The translations under genes and the position numbers were made by a program. A DNA stretch of 64,000 nucleotides from Caprella mutica (taxonomy: Eukaryota > Arthropoda > Malacostraca > Amphipoda > Caprellidae). The stretch spans positions 1 through 64,000 of the forward strand of contig CANNZV010001145.1 in the NCBI GenBank assembly GCA_947561585.1. Reading direction: 5' to 3'. This document shows, piece after piece, positions 13,705 to 24,630 of this stretch. The notes beneath the pieces are model-generated. The model had not been told where the DNA came from and made no database searches. It saw only the letters and a program-made list of their open reading frames with translations. The stretch's first letter is position 1. Each line of letters begins with the position of its first letter.

Positions 13705-14289
13705 TGTAAACTTGCCTATCAACTCTATTTTTTTGTTATTTCTCAATTCAATAGGCCTAAGGTTACTGGATATAAAACTGCAAACCATTTCAAATTTAGT
13801 TCTATATTTATATTTTAATAAATAATTGCAGATTTTTTCCATCCTTATTCTTTCCTGTGAATTTAAGGCAAAGAAAAAGTCCAATTGTCCAAAAGGCTAT
13901 AACTAAAGATCCAACAAATTCAAAACAATAACAAAACTGATTCCAAGACAATGGATTCATATAAAGAATCCAATTACCTAATTAAGTATTTCTTAGTTAT
14001 ATAGCTTTCATATACCTTAGCATTTTTCCGATCTAGAAAACTGTTAATTTTAAAACACTTTGTATTTGAATAGGTTTGTATATATAAGAGATATCTATTA
14101 GGTATTCGTATTTTTCTTCTAATGAATCATAGGAAGAATGAAAGTCGAATTTGATTATTTTATTATATAATTAATTGGTAACAGAATACTTTCTTGATTT
14201 ATATCTGCTAACTGTGATATTTTATATAACCTTAACTCTACAAATTTGAAGCAATTCCAGATTTTTTTAATTTGGAAGAGAGAGGACCT
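13705..14289. mobile_element. Diverged second copy of the TTAA MITE
   Basis: Collinear with 5111-5698. Shared blocks include AAGGTTACTGG..ATAAAACTGCAAA..CATTTCAAATTT at 13758-13799, CCAAGACAATGGATTCATAT near 13942, CCTAATTAAGTATT near 13977 and the right end GAGAGAGGACCT (14278-14289). The left terminal repeat is degraded and TTAA is no longer present on either side. The copy is old compared with the one at 5.1 kb. The reading frames over it on both strands are not genes. Confidence 0.6.
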
Positions 14290-15160
14290 TATTGTAACAG
14301 GTGAAAGACCATAATAAAATATAATTCAACCTCAAATATTGTAAGACTAAATGAGCTATATGAAACATAATTAAAGTAAATGCTTTGCATCCTTTAACAA
14401 CCATGTATATCTGAATAGAAAAGTAAAACAAACAAAAGTGTAATCAAATTCAAAATTATGTTTCTAACAAATGGGTGCAGATATTTTTAATATTAAATGG
14501 GAATAGATTAAATAAAAGGTCCTCCAGTGCTCATTGTCTGTAGCAGAGGATATATGTATTGTTACGAGGACAAATTGACCATCACTTGGAATTGAAATTA
14601 GTTCGAATAAGAAATCTCCATTTTCTTCAAACTACCTATTTATTATAATATATGTTACTAGAGTTTCTAAATCTTGAGTTCTGCTATCTAATTATCTAGT
14701 ATAAGTGATTTTTAAACGTTAGGGTATAATTTAAGGTATAAGCTATAGTATATTAAAATGAATATTATACAGTTCTGTTGATGGTGGGAAATTATATCAT
14801 TGATTATATGGGAAATATTAGATATTCTAGCTGATTATTGAAAATAAAGTGAAAAGTTTTAACGTTGAGGAATATATTTTAGCCTCATTAAATTTTCATG
14901 ATAAACAGCTTGAATTTTTTAATATTTTCAATGAACTTTATTCATAATTATATTTATTGTTTCCTAAATTCATTCATCTTCCAAATTTCAATGAGACTGT
15001 AATTGAACACCCCTCCCCCCTTCCCCTCTTTCCCATGGTGCAGGTCCAAGGTGGTGGTCAGTATTCATGACATTTTCTTTTGTTGAGAAAGGAATGCTAG
15101 GAAGTGATCCTTTATGGCCCAGCTTCTTGGAGGGCTAGTGGCGCTACAATCCTCCCAAGG
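14290..15160. other. No gene seen; C-rich patch near 15010
   Basis: Mostly AT-rich. A patch of C runs and higher GC (15008-15170) stands out but shows no frame or fold that I recognise. AAAGGTCCTCCAGTG near 14517 resembles the end of the TTAA MITE but has no partner. Confidence 0.4.
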
Positions 15161-15725
15161 TGGGCCCAATGGTGGGTATTTAAGTTATATAGAATTTATT
15201 TACATATTTACGATTTTGGTCAGAAATTTCGTTTTCGAATCTCCAGTAAAATGTGAATTTTCTACTTAAAAATGAATTGAAGTCAATGAATTTTCAAGAT
15301 ACAAGAAAATCAAAGGCAGTTTTGGGATCCTCGAAAGATTTAAAATAAAGTAGTTGAGAGTTATTTCCAATTTAAACAATCTCGTATTTTTTTATCACAG
15401 TTCAAAACCGAAAACATAGATTTTATAAAATTTTAGTTAGTCAACAAAATTCGGGTATCAAAATATGAAGTTAGAGAAAATTGGAAATATATGTCTGTAA
15501 CTTTGATAGAAATTGTTAAAGAATTCTAAAACTGTCATAGTATTTGCTCAAATATATAACTGCATTGACTTTTGGTTTTTTAAACTTACGAAAAAATAAC
15601 ATTTAAGCTTCATTTTCCTGAAGGCTAATGCTAAAAAAAAATCGAAAAAATCACACGAACAACAACAAAAAATTTACTTTTGCAAATTTAAAACCAATAA
15701 GTACACAAATTTTAATATTTTTTCC
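15161..15725. repeat. Degraded palindromic repeat related to 7083-7715
   Basis: The complementary strand of the right half resembles the right half of the 7.1-7.7 kb palindrome (TTTGCAAAAG, then TTTTTTCGATTTT, then TTTTCGTAAG-type blocks). A GTGGG/CCCAC-like GC patch lies at the left border. The alignment is patchy by eye, so borders and kinship are tentative. Confidence 0.35.
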
Positions 15726-17324
15726 CTGAAATCTGAGAAAGCCTCCTCAATACAAATTGAAGTTATTCAAACTTACTATTTTCCATTATTATTTTCACTG
15801 AAATTAGAAAATCTAAATACATTCCAAACATGTTAAACATAAATATCATATCTAAAATCAAATGATATTTTTCATGTGAATGGTGATGGCAACGTATAAT
15901 GTATCCGTGTGATATACAGTGATATCTATTTTAAATTATAATATGCAAATATTTAATATTAATTAATGCAATACAATATCGACTCGCATAATATTACACT
16001 TGCAGCTGACTTTTACTATATATTTGAAAATCCATAAAAGTAGGATGCAAGAAGATTATAACATGTATTATTTTATGCATAAAAATGTTAAAGAAATAAC
16101 TAAATATACACTGAACATTTTAAATGAGAAATTAAATAAATGTATCAAATAATCTGTAATATATGATATGCTTTTGAAAACATGAATAAATACAACTCGC
16201 ACATTGCAGTACCAATCATAGTAATAATACAAATTTGATAATAAATCGTAATAAGATTATATTATATTGATTAGGTGTCACTAATTTAAGGGCAACGAGT
16301 TTATTCAAAAAATTGATTGTGTTTTTTAATTATATCGAGTAATAGGTATAGCTGCCTTTTTTTTAAATCCTTCAATCAGGCATACTCAAATTCATTTCTC
16401 TGTGAAAATGGATAGATTCTTTACTAAAAAAATGTCGTACATAACCTTAACTCTATATTACTTTCAATTAAATTATATATCTAATATACTATAGCCACGA
16501 TAGTATAATAAACTATAAACATGATTATGTTTACCACGAGATGACGACGATTACTCTGAATAATGAGTCCGAATTGATGAGTCTATTGCATTGCTTCATC
16601 ATAATACAGAGCATAGCGAGTGTAAAGCTCTTTCCTTATAGCTTCTCCCTGAATAATTAAGTCTCCCAAAGGATGATAATGTCCTCTAGTCATTATTCTG
16701 GGAACATCAACGAATTATTAGTACATTGTGGAGGAAGAATACAGCTACCTACTAACAAGATAAACTAAGATATAACAGACTTATATCTCTGGTCAGATTG
16801 ATGAAGTAGAGGTAACTGTATTATTAGAATATACATAATACAGTTAGGTGACATTTGGACAGAAGGAAAAAGTACATTTTTCATAATTTTGGTAAAATAT
16901 ATATCAATAAAAATTGTGAAATGACACTTTCACATTGTAAAAATAGAATGAAATGACAGAGACTTAATATTTATCAAATATATACGATTCATTAAACTTT
17001 CTTGTAATAGCTAGTGAAATATGTATTTGGGTATTCTTTTTTTACTTAATTTGCTAATTTTTATATTATAGAGAACTCAATGCCAATAGATCATTCGAGA
17101 AAGAAGTATATAGTCATCTAGAAGCCAAAATTAGATTTATATTCTTTCACAGTTCCCTCTCTGCTGACAATGCAAAATACCTAAGCGAAATGAACATACA
17201 AAGTAGAATAAGGTCGAATTATATAAGTGAATGCAAATCACAAGAAAAAAAATCTTTAACATGTACCTTGGATGTTTTTGTTTGTACTGCAGGGTCCACT
17301 TTGAAAATGTGGAAAGAGTAGGGG
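15726..17324. other. AT-rich stretch, no gene seen
   Basis: The region 16500-16800 is less AT-rich and could be unique sequence, but I find no frame, RNA gene or repeat in it. Confidence 0.5.
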
Positions 17325-17335
17325 ACCATAAAAAC

Positions 17336-18598
17336 GGTGTGCGGACAGAGTATTGAAAGACAAAGTATAGAAAGACAAAGTATCGAAAGACAAAGTATCG
17401 AAAGACAAAGTATCGAAGCACAAAGTATCGAAAGACAAAGTATCGAAAGACAGAGTATCGAAAGACAAAGTATATAATGATATAGTAAAGAGAGACAAAA
17501 TATAGAAAATGAAAGTATAGAAAGACAAAAAATAGAAGGACATATAGCATAGAAAGAAAAATGTATAAAAAAAAGTTGAGGCAAAAGACAAAATGAGCCC
17601 ACCTACAATTGAGCCCGAAACAATTGGGTCCCAAGACAATAATTTTTGGGCCCAAGATAATCGATCACATAAAAAAAACTGTTACAACATTCTTCACTTT
17701 TTGTGCAATCCTGATTTTCAGTATTTGTACGTATAATTATAGTTTAAACGTAATCTTGCTGTAAATTAAAAATAATAGGGTGACGATACTGAGTTGTGTT
17801 GTGCTTCGCTCGATCTGCACCACCCTTCAATTACGTTAGTGGTACGAAGCAGATCTTCCATGACACGGTTGAAGAAACTCCACACACATGGTTTGAAAAG
17901 AGGATTTTTTCTATTTCTTCTGAATGGACTTCATATCGACGAAATAAACCTTAATGAAGCATTAAGTAAAAGTTAAATATTATGTATGATTATGTATGCA
18001 GTGTTCTTTTATAGAAAGACAAAATCTTAATTCTCCGGGTTGTAACCGAGTCCACTTTTATCAGAGTCTATGGTATCAACTTAATTTGCTACTGTAATAA
18101 CAAAGTAAAGCTTCTTTATAATAGTATTTGATGTAACCATTTTATTAATGGGAACAATAGTGGCCCTGGGCCCAAATTTATTGGGGATCAATTTTACTAG
18201 GCTAAATTGTATTGGGGCTCAATTGCCACGTTCCGAAGGTCTTCGGCTAAAGTTTTTGCGAGTCCAATTGTCGGGACCCATGCAATTGACTTGGGCCAAA
18301 CTGTCGGTCAATGAACAAAATTCATTCTTCAAGTTATGTATAACTAATGTAATTTCACCATTTGATCAATTTTTAATTCGATCAATTTCGAATTACAAAT
18401 TTCCATTATTATAAATTCGATTGAAATTTCGAAACTTTGTCTTGCGATATTCTTCTGTCTTTCGATACTTTGTCTTTCGATGCTCTGTCTTTCGATATTC
18501 TGTCTTTCGATACTTTGTCTTTCGATACTTTGTCCTTCGATACTTTGTCCTTCGATACTCTGTCTTCCGTACTCTGTCTTTCGATGCTCTATCCTAGT
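17336..18598. mobile_element. Foldback element, arm motif TCGAAAGACAAAGTA (family C)
   Basis: The left arm (17348-17535) is made of tandem 15-bp units of the form AAAGACAAAGTATCG. The right arm (18434-18592) holds the reverse complement. It is flanked by direct repeats ACCATAAAAAC (17325-17335) and ACCATAAATAC (18599-18609), 10 of 11 matching. Because the unit is 15 bp (five codons), several frames stay open across the arms and give FDTLS-type repeat peptides on the minus strand of the left arm (up to 172 residues, 17137-17655). These are artefacts. A second, D-type set of arms lies inside (17587-18316). Confidence 0.8.
17587..18316. mobile_element. Inner foldback with CAATTGGGCCC-type arms, nested in family C
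   Basis: The left arm (17596-17655) has units such as CAATTGGGTCCCAAG. The right arm (18160-18312) has the inverse, for example CAATTGTCGGGACCCATG. On the complementary strand the core holds a block close to AGAAGCTTTACTTTGTTATT (near 18090-18120), which matches the core of the family D element (AGAAGTGTTACTTTGTTATT, 32811-32830). It is therefore a family D relative that probably inserted in the family C element. The flanking sequences (AGACAAAATG left, GAACAAAATT right) share only ACAAAAT, so the target duplication is doubtful. Confidence 0.55.
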
Positions 18599-18609
18599 AC
18601 CATAAATAC

Positions 18610-20383
18610 ATTTCAACGTCAGGAGCTCCTCTAAACAATTTCGGAGAGGATAGGCAAGAGCTCTTGCAAACAGTTCGGAATGATACCTACAAAAAAACCT
18701 CTACAAATGGAAAAGCTACAAAAAACCTCTAGAAATGAACACCTTCTACAGCAAAGGAACCATCTACTGCACCTATAGAGTCTGAAGTCACGCAGACCTC
18801 GTGAGACTCTTTTACTGAAGAAATTCCTCCTGAAATCAAGAGTTTCCTTATCTTCGAGCAATTACTGAATTGCTTTCAATGCTGTTTTGGATAAATGTCT
18901 TTCTGGAACCACCAATTATCAGTAATTTCCATATTGTCCACAGCCTGTTGCAGGACAATGTTCAAAATCTTCCTTTATTTTACTCCATTCATTCTTCCGT
19001 CGATTATTTCTATTTTTTTTTTTTTAATAAGTACCCGACCACAGTGCTTCCTCTACAATATGCTTCATTTAATATGCAGAACTGTTGACTTGCCAGACTT
19101 GGAATATATCAAGATGACTAAAAGGGTCGATTGTTGGAATCGTTTTACCATATTGAGTTTAAAAAAATGAAAATTCTCATTTATATACTGTAACAAAAAC
19201 GAATTGCAAATCTTTAATTATTAATATCGATAAAAGGTTCTTGTTCACTAAATGAAAAGAGAGAAAAACAATATCATGTCTATCCATTAGCTACTGGATT
19301 TCTCTCAGAAACTAGAATTTCAGTCCGTTGACGGGGTGACAAGCGGCACTAAAAGTTTCGAATTGAAGTTCTGTCAGTCACACCGACAGTTAACAGAGTT
19401 TATTTAAAGCTTTAGAGGGAACACTCCACTGCACTGAATTTGTTAGATTAAATCTCAATTATTCGGTAGAAAGTGTCGTCATGTTGTCGAGCGAATATAA
19501 TATCCTTAATTTCTAGAGTTGAAACAAAATAAAATCAAACCATATATTGTCAGAATTTGACAATCTTGTGTGAATGTTTGATGCGATGTGAATCAGGAAG
19601 TATTCAGCTATGGGATTGCAATTAAATATTGATAACTTGCTAGAAGTCCTTCAAATAATCATGATCCATACAAAACTATGATATTGTGTTAGGAAACATT
19701 ATATTGATTCCAAACTGTACATTGTTTTTAGTATTTGTTATCTCAATAAAGTTCGTTCAGTTGTGTATATTATTATAGCAGGGCTTCAAATAAATGTGAA
19801 CATTTTTGGTGTATATTTATCGTTTAGTTAGTTCTAAGAATTACAGTATGTAATCGCACTCGACAAATTTAGTGGATTATTATTTTTCATACTTCGCCAT
19901 GCTATTGATATACTGCATGGCCTCAAAATTATGTGTTCACTTTTGATTTATTTTAGGTAACGCGTTTTATTGTCGAAGGGATACGAGGATGGAGTTAAAT
20001 GCAGTGGTAGGTTTATAGTCTTCAATTATTGAATGGTTATTAGAAACATGAAAAGACTTGCAAAAACGTACAAAACGTGGAGAAACAAATAGAAACAATA
20101 CCTGCAAGCAGATACAAAAACTAACTTTAAAATATCACTAACACTATCCTCTACAAATTACTAACAAGTATAGTATAAAAACAAATCACTATCACATAAT
20201 TTGGGGAACACAGTTACTATATAGGCACAGATTTTTAGGTGTTGACGTTAGCATGTCGAAAACTATGCTAAAACCATGAAACCATTCTTTAGAGTTTCGC
20301 TTCTAATTAATGAGACAGGTAGTGCTAATTACTTATATGATAAATATATGGATATGATGAAAAATGATATAATTTAATTTAAC
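18610..20383. other. No gene seen
   Basis: The frames at 18631-18861 (minus) and 18870-19170 (plus) are short and unrecognised, and the second crosses a T11 run. No clear repeat pair. This is the left flank of the LTR retrotransposon. Confidence 0.5.
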
Positions 20384-20388
20384 TTCGA

Positions 20389-21152
20389 TGTCATTGCAAG
20401 AATGCTATTACTATTGTTTAGTTTTCTTAATCTACCTTTCGGTAGGTTAAACATTTCCTTTCTCTGTTCAGTATTTAAATTTTTGTTAGATTTAGCTAGT
20501 ATTTATTGATTTGATAATTGTAATGATTAATCTTAATAATTGTGATAATTAATCTTGATGATTATTATACTTTCATATGATTTTAAATTTATTACATACA
20601 TGTCATTCTGTCCCATTTATTTGTGTCTCGGTGAGTTTTAACGCAGTTCACTTACATGTGTAATTCTTTTTCGGCACTACTGCTGAGTCACTCACTAACC
20701 TGAGACACTAGTTCGTACTACAGCGCTATTTCCATCTTATGGCTAGACGAGCCTAATATCACTTGAAGTCGAAACATTTTCTCTACTCTTCTGACGGCAG
20801 TTATTCACACCAAACCTCTGGAGTTGAGTATTATGTAAGATGTATGCCTGAAACTAGCTACACTGTGAAGCAACCAGAATGCAATCCTCTGTATGAGGCA
20901 GTCCTATCTCATCTATTAACTTACTAAAATTTGTTGTCTTTAAAGATTAATTAGTCCTAAATTCAATCCAAAACCCTAACTTCCTCAATTTTACTCTATA
21001 ATTTAAGAGTCTTCAACTTATAAAATTAGTCATCTTTTGTAATTAACCATTTTTTTTCAAATTAAAAGTTTAGGTTATAATTTGCCTTTATTGAATCCGT
21101 CCATTTTGTCACCCTATAGGCGAATCTAAATTTTGAAAATTATGTATTGACA
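20389..21152 (+). repeat. 5' LTR (764 bp)
   Basis: Matches 27296-28149 almost base for base from CCTTTCGGTAGG onward. It lacks about 90 bp that the 3' LTR has between TTTCTTAAT and CCTTTCGGTAGG, so it has an internal deletion near 20432. Begins TGTCA, ends TGACA. Confidence 0.9.
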
Positions 21153-21156
21153 TTTC

Positions 21157-21174
21157 TGGCGACCTTGCCAGGGG
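21157..21174 (+). other. Candidate primer binding site
   Basis: TGGCGACCTTGCCAGGGG begins four bases after the 5' LTR. TGG pairs with the CCA end of a tRNA, as expected for minus-strand priming. I cannot say which tRNA without a search. Confidence 0.5.
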
Positions 21175-21425
21175 GTGACCTGTGGATGCGATTTAATTTA
21201 ACTTAATTCACTTAGGATTGCATTTCTGAGAGTTACACTTGTATGTGAGCGGTTATATTTTCACAAAGATACGGCAGAGTGAATGTGTGTAGTAATTTAG
21301 TTATTGTTTATCCATTTCGTGTATTCTATATTTGAGATTATTTTTTATGTAGGTACTTAGTCTCGGGTATACTATAAGGTTTTAATTCATTTTGGAACAT
21401 AATTAGTGATTCAATAATACCCAAA

Positions 21426-22034
21426 ATGAATGCGTACGAAATTATTGAAATCAGCAAAACCTTAGGGTTAACTGGCTCAGAGTTATTAGAATTTTTAAGA
21501 GGTAAGGAAACTAGCGTGAAAGAAAGGTTCGATCTTGAAACGGAAGATAGAGCTAGGGAGCGATCTCTCGAAAGACTTAGACTAGCCGATAGGGAAGCGG
21601 AATGTAGCCGGCCTGTTGTAGATCGTCATAACCCTAATTTAGTTGACCCAGGTGTACAACCTATTAAATTAATGCCATTTAGAGATCAAGATGACCTTTC
21701 CGCCTATTTAGTTAGATTTACCAGAATAGCTACATATTATAAATGGGATGACAGACGTAAGGCTTTTCAATTAGGTAGTTTACTGCAGGATAGGGCCCTC
21801 CCTATTTATTCTTCTCTTGATGATGAAACTACCGGCAGCTAGGACTTGTTAAGCAGGGCTTTGCTCCAGTTCTTTAAACTTAACGGAGAACATTACCGAA
21901 AAGTATTTAGGTCTTCTAGATTGCTATCTAATACAACATTTAAACAGTTCTCAATTGATTTAAAAAGGAATTTTGAACTTTGGATTAGCAATTCTAACGT
22001 AAAACCAAATCATGAGGACTTAAAGAAATTCTAG
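21426..22034 (+). pseudogene. gag-like polyprotein remnant
   Basis: The ATG at 21426 lies 274 bp after the LTR. The product begins with a charged, coiled-coil-like stretch rich in E and R (about residues 30-65). A capsid-like region follows, in which DLSAYLVRFTRIATYYKW and DRRKAFQLGSLLQDRAL resemble the retrotransposon Gag/capsid helices of gypsy elements. A TAG at 21840-21842 breaks the frame, which continues in phase (ALLQFFKLNGEHYRKVFRS, typical of gypsy Gag) to a second TAG at 22032-22034. No CCHC zinc knuckle is found before the protease, so the gag 3' end is probably deleted. About 203 residues remain. Confidence 0.75.
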
Positions 22035-22035
22035 A

Positions 22036-22401
22036 TTGAAGAACGTAAGAGTTCATAGAATCTCTCATAGTTTTGTTGAGAGTAGTCTAGGGCTTATGTA
22101 CAGTGGAACAGTTAATGTATCTAGGGAATCTACTATACTAAGGGATTCAGGGTGCACTTGTGTTATAGTTTCCGAAAAACTTTTTCCTGATATAGATCCT
22201 GGTAAGCTCAAATGTTGTGTACTTTCGGACTATTTAGGGAGAAAGAATTCGTTCCATGTTGTAAGTTGTTACTTGAAGTGCGATTTGTTTGATGGATGAG
22301 TTGATGCAGTTAGAGCCCCGTTAGAACATTGTTCTGTACTTTTAGGCAATATAAATGGGGAAAAGCTCCTAACAGAAAATGTAGAGGACTCAAATTTTGA
22401 T
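22036..22401 (+). pseudogene. Retropepsin-like aspartic protease remnant
   Basis: In a different phase from gag. The motif LRDSGCTCVIVS (Asp codon at 22144-22146) corresponds to the catalytic D-S/T-G of retroviral-type proteases, and the second half LEHCSVLLGNI corresponds to the hydrophobic strand near the C-terminus. A TGA at 22297-22299 interrupts it. The phase then continues directly into the integrase frame, through NVVTRSAARR (22459-22488), a motif commonly found just after protease in gypsy polyproteins. There is no RT between protease and integrase, which fixes the unusual domain order. Confidence 0.7.
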
Positions 22402-23363
22402 TTGCATACCGATTCTAAAACTTCCAATAATAATTTAGAATGTGAGAATAAGGCTAATGTTGTAACCAGATCTGCAGCTAGAAGAGTTACACATCCTTTG
22501 AGCTTGCCTTCTATTGAAAGCACTAAGCTTTCAATAGAGGAGTTTGTAAAATTACAAAATAATTGTAATACACTTGCTGGAATGAGAAATTTCCTAGGTA
22601 CTGATGGTAGAATTACAAGTCGTAGTGGAAGAATTTTTAAATTTCTAAAGTCTAACGAATTAATTACTAGAGTATGTGTAAAATCCCCGAATAAGTCTGA
22701 AATAGGTAAAACTACGTTAGTTGTCTCAAAGGACTGTAGAAGACAAGTTTCAGAAGTTGCTCATGACCTTCCAGTCGCTGGACACTTTTCGCATCGAAAA
22801 ACTGAATTAAAAGTTTGCTGTAAGTTTTGGTGGCCGAGAGTATCTTCCGATATTCGAAGATATTGCAAATCTTGCGATAAATGCCAGATGATGAGCGCTA
22901 AAGGTAGAACGCGCAGAGTACCTATGGAATCTATGCCTATTATTTCAACCCCATTTGACAGAGTAGCTATAGATCTTGTTGGTCCATTGAGTCCACCTTC
23001 AAACTCAGGAAATAGGTATATATTAACGTTAATTGATTATGCTACTAGTTTTCTTGAAGCAGTGCCTTTAAAGCAAATTACGTCTATTCAGATAGCTGAA
23101 GCTTTGGTGTCTATTTTTTCCCGAGAAGGTATACCTAGAGAATTAATTTCAGACAGAGGTACTCAATTCAAATTGAGTTGATGGGAGAGATTCCTAACTT
23201 AGTTGGAATAAAACCTATCTTTACTACTCCTTACCACCCTATGATGAACGGGAAACTTAAAAGACAACATGTTGTACTGAAGTCTGTTTTGCGAAAACTT
23301 TGTTCAGAAAAACCCAAAGATTGGGATCGGTATCTATTTTCTACATTATTCGCTATGAGATAA
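22402..23363 (+). pseudogene. Integrase, zinc-binding and catalytic core (DDE)
   Basis: The HHCC zinc finger is visible: H-x6-H in AHDLPVAGHFSH, then SCDKC (about 22758-22885). In the catalytic core, the first Asp is in VAIDLVGPL (22972-22974) and the second in LISDRGTQF (23152-23154). Just after this the frame shifts, with a stop TGA at 23179-23181. The core resumes in another phase as LVGIKPIFTTPYHPMMNGKL. The position where gypsy integrases have the third catalytic residue (NG-x-x-E-R) reads NGKLKR, so Glu is replaced by Lys (23259-23261). A TAA at 23361-23363 follows. Integrase normally joins element DNA to the target; this copy could not. Confidence 0.85.
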
Positions 23364-23774
23364 ATTCCAAGCAACACTACCGGATTCTCTCCTTTGGAAT
23401 TGGTTTATGGTAGGCAAGTTAGAGGACCATTAGCTGTTTTGCACGATTTGTGGAGCGAACCCAAACTCTCGGATGATCAAAGAAATTCGTACGAATACGT
23501 ACTTGACCTTCGTCAAAGGTTAGAAAAATCAGCAGAGATAGCTACAGAAACCGCTAAAATGAAATCAGACACATATAAAACTTACTTTGACAAAAAAAGT
23601 TCCAATAGGAAGTTTAAAATAAATGATGAGGTTCTGTTATTACTACCAGATACTAAAAATAAGTTACTAACTTTGTGGAAAGGACCTTAAGGTTAAATCT
23701 AGGCTCAATTATATAATTGAATTAGATGGTAAGAAGAAACTGTATCATATTAATATGTTGAAACCTTATGTAAG
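23364..23774 (+). pseudogene. Integrase C-terminal part with GPY/F-like module
   Basis: Continues in phase after the TAA: TTGFSPLELVYGRQVRGPL (from 23379) is the conserved stretch that follows the core in gypsy integrases. The phase ends at TAA 23688-23690, directly after LTLWKGP, and the chain resumes in another phase with YIIELDGKKKLYHINMLKPY (23710-23769). W-x-GP...Y followed by HxNxLKPY is the GPY/F module. This sits upstream of RT, so the integrase is complete in outline before RT begins. Confidence 0.8.
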
Positions 23775-24630
23775 GAGAGCTAACGTTGGTTGCATGAATG
23801 TTTTTGACGAAATGAAAACTTTAGAATATGTTGGTATTAGTCATGTTGGTAAAGTTCATGTTAGTTTAGTGGAAGACTCTGATCATATTCTTGATACATT
23901 ACCTGATTCAGATAGTGAATGTAATTTTGATATTGATCCTAATCTGGATAAAGAAAAATATTTTGAATTAACAAAGGTATTGGAGGGTTTAACCAACATA
24001 TTTTCAGATATTCCCGGTTGTACAAATTTAATTTCCCATACTATTAATCTAACTACTTCCGAATCAGTTATTAGAAAGAATTATCCTGTTCCAATTCACT
24101 TAAGAAAAGCATTCGATGATGAAGTAGATAGAATGTTGGAGATGGGTATCATAACTCCTTCATTCTCTGACTTTAGTTCCCCATCGGTCTTGGTGGAGAA
24201 AAGTGGGTCAGAGCCGAAAAGTTTCAGGTAAACTCAAGATTTCAGGGGCCTGAATGCAATTACCAAATTCGATGCTGAACCTATGCCTACTATAGAATCA
24301 GATGTTCATAAATTCTCAAATTCTAGGTATATATCAGAACTAGATATTACTCGCGCATACTACCAGATCCCACTAGATGTGAAAAGTCAAAGGTATACTG
24401 CTTTTGCTACAAGTCGTGGTTTAATGCAGTATATCAGATTGCCATTTGGTCTAGTAACGGCGTGCGCCACTTATATCAGATTAATGAAGAGAGTATTTCA
24501 TGATGTTCCTGAATGGGTTCATAATCATTTGTCTATCTACTTTGACAATATTTTTATTGTCTCAACGGATTGGTTAACCCATATGAACGTTCTGAAAATA
24601 GTTTTGTCTAAATTGAAGGATCACAGATTA
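23775..24630 (+). pseudogene. Reverse transcriptase, first part (fingers and palm)
   Basis: A linker of about 60 residues precedes the gypsy RT. ISHTINLTTSESVIRKNYPV and EVDRMLEMGIITPSFSDF are the conserved RT N-terminal motifs. A TAA at 24229-24231 lies in phase before FRGLNAITKFD. Palm motif A is ELDITRAYYQI (catalytic Asp 24343-24345). LPFGLVTACATYIRLM is motif B. The YxDD box reads YFDN (24538-24549), so the second catalytic Asp is lost. The coding line is cut at 24630 (HRL) by the 24631-26494 insertion and resumes exactly at 26497 (KVRKSKCHF). Confidence 0.88.

Noticed and set aside
17137..17655. 172-residue minus-strand frame with FRYFVFRYFV-type repeats
   Set aside because: Produced by the 15-bp (five-codon) foldback arm. 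The other two phases on this strand are also open over it.
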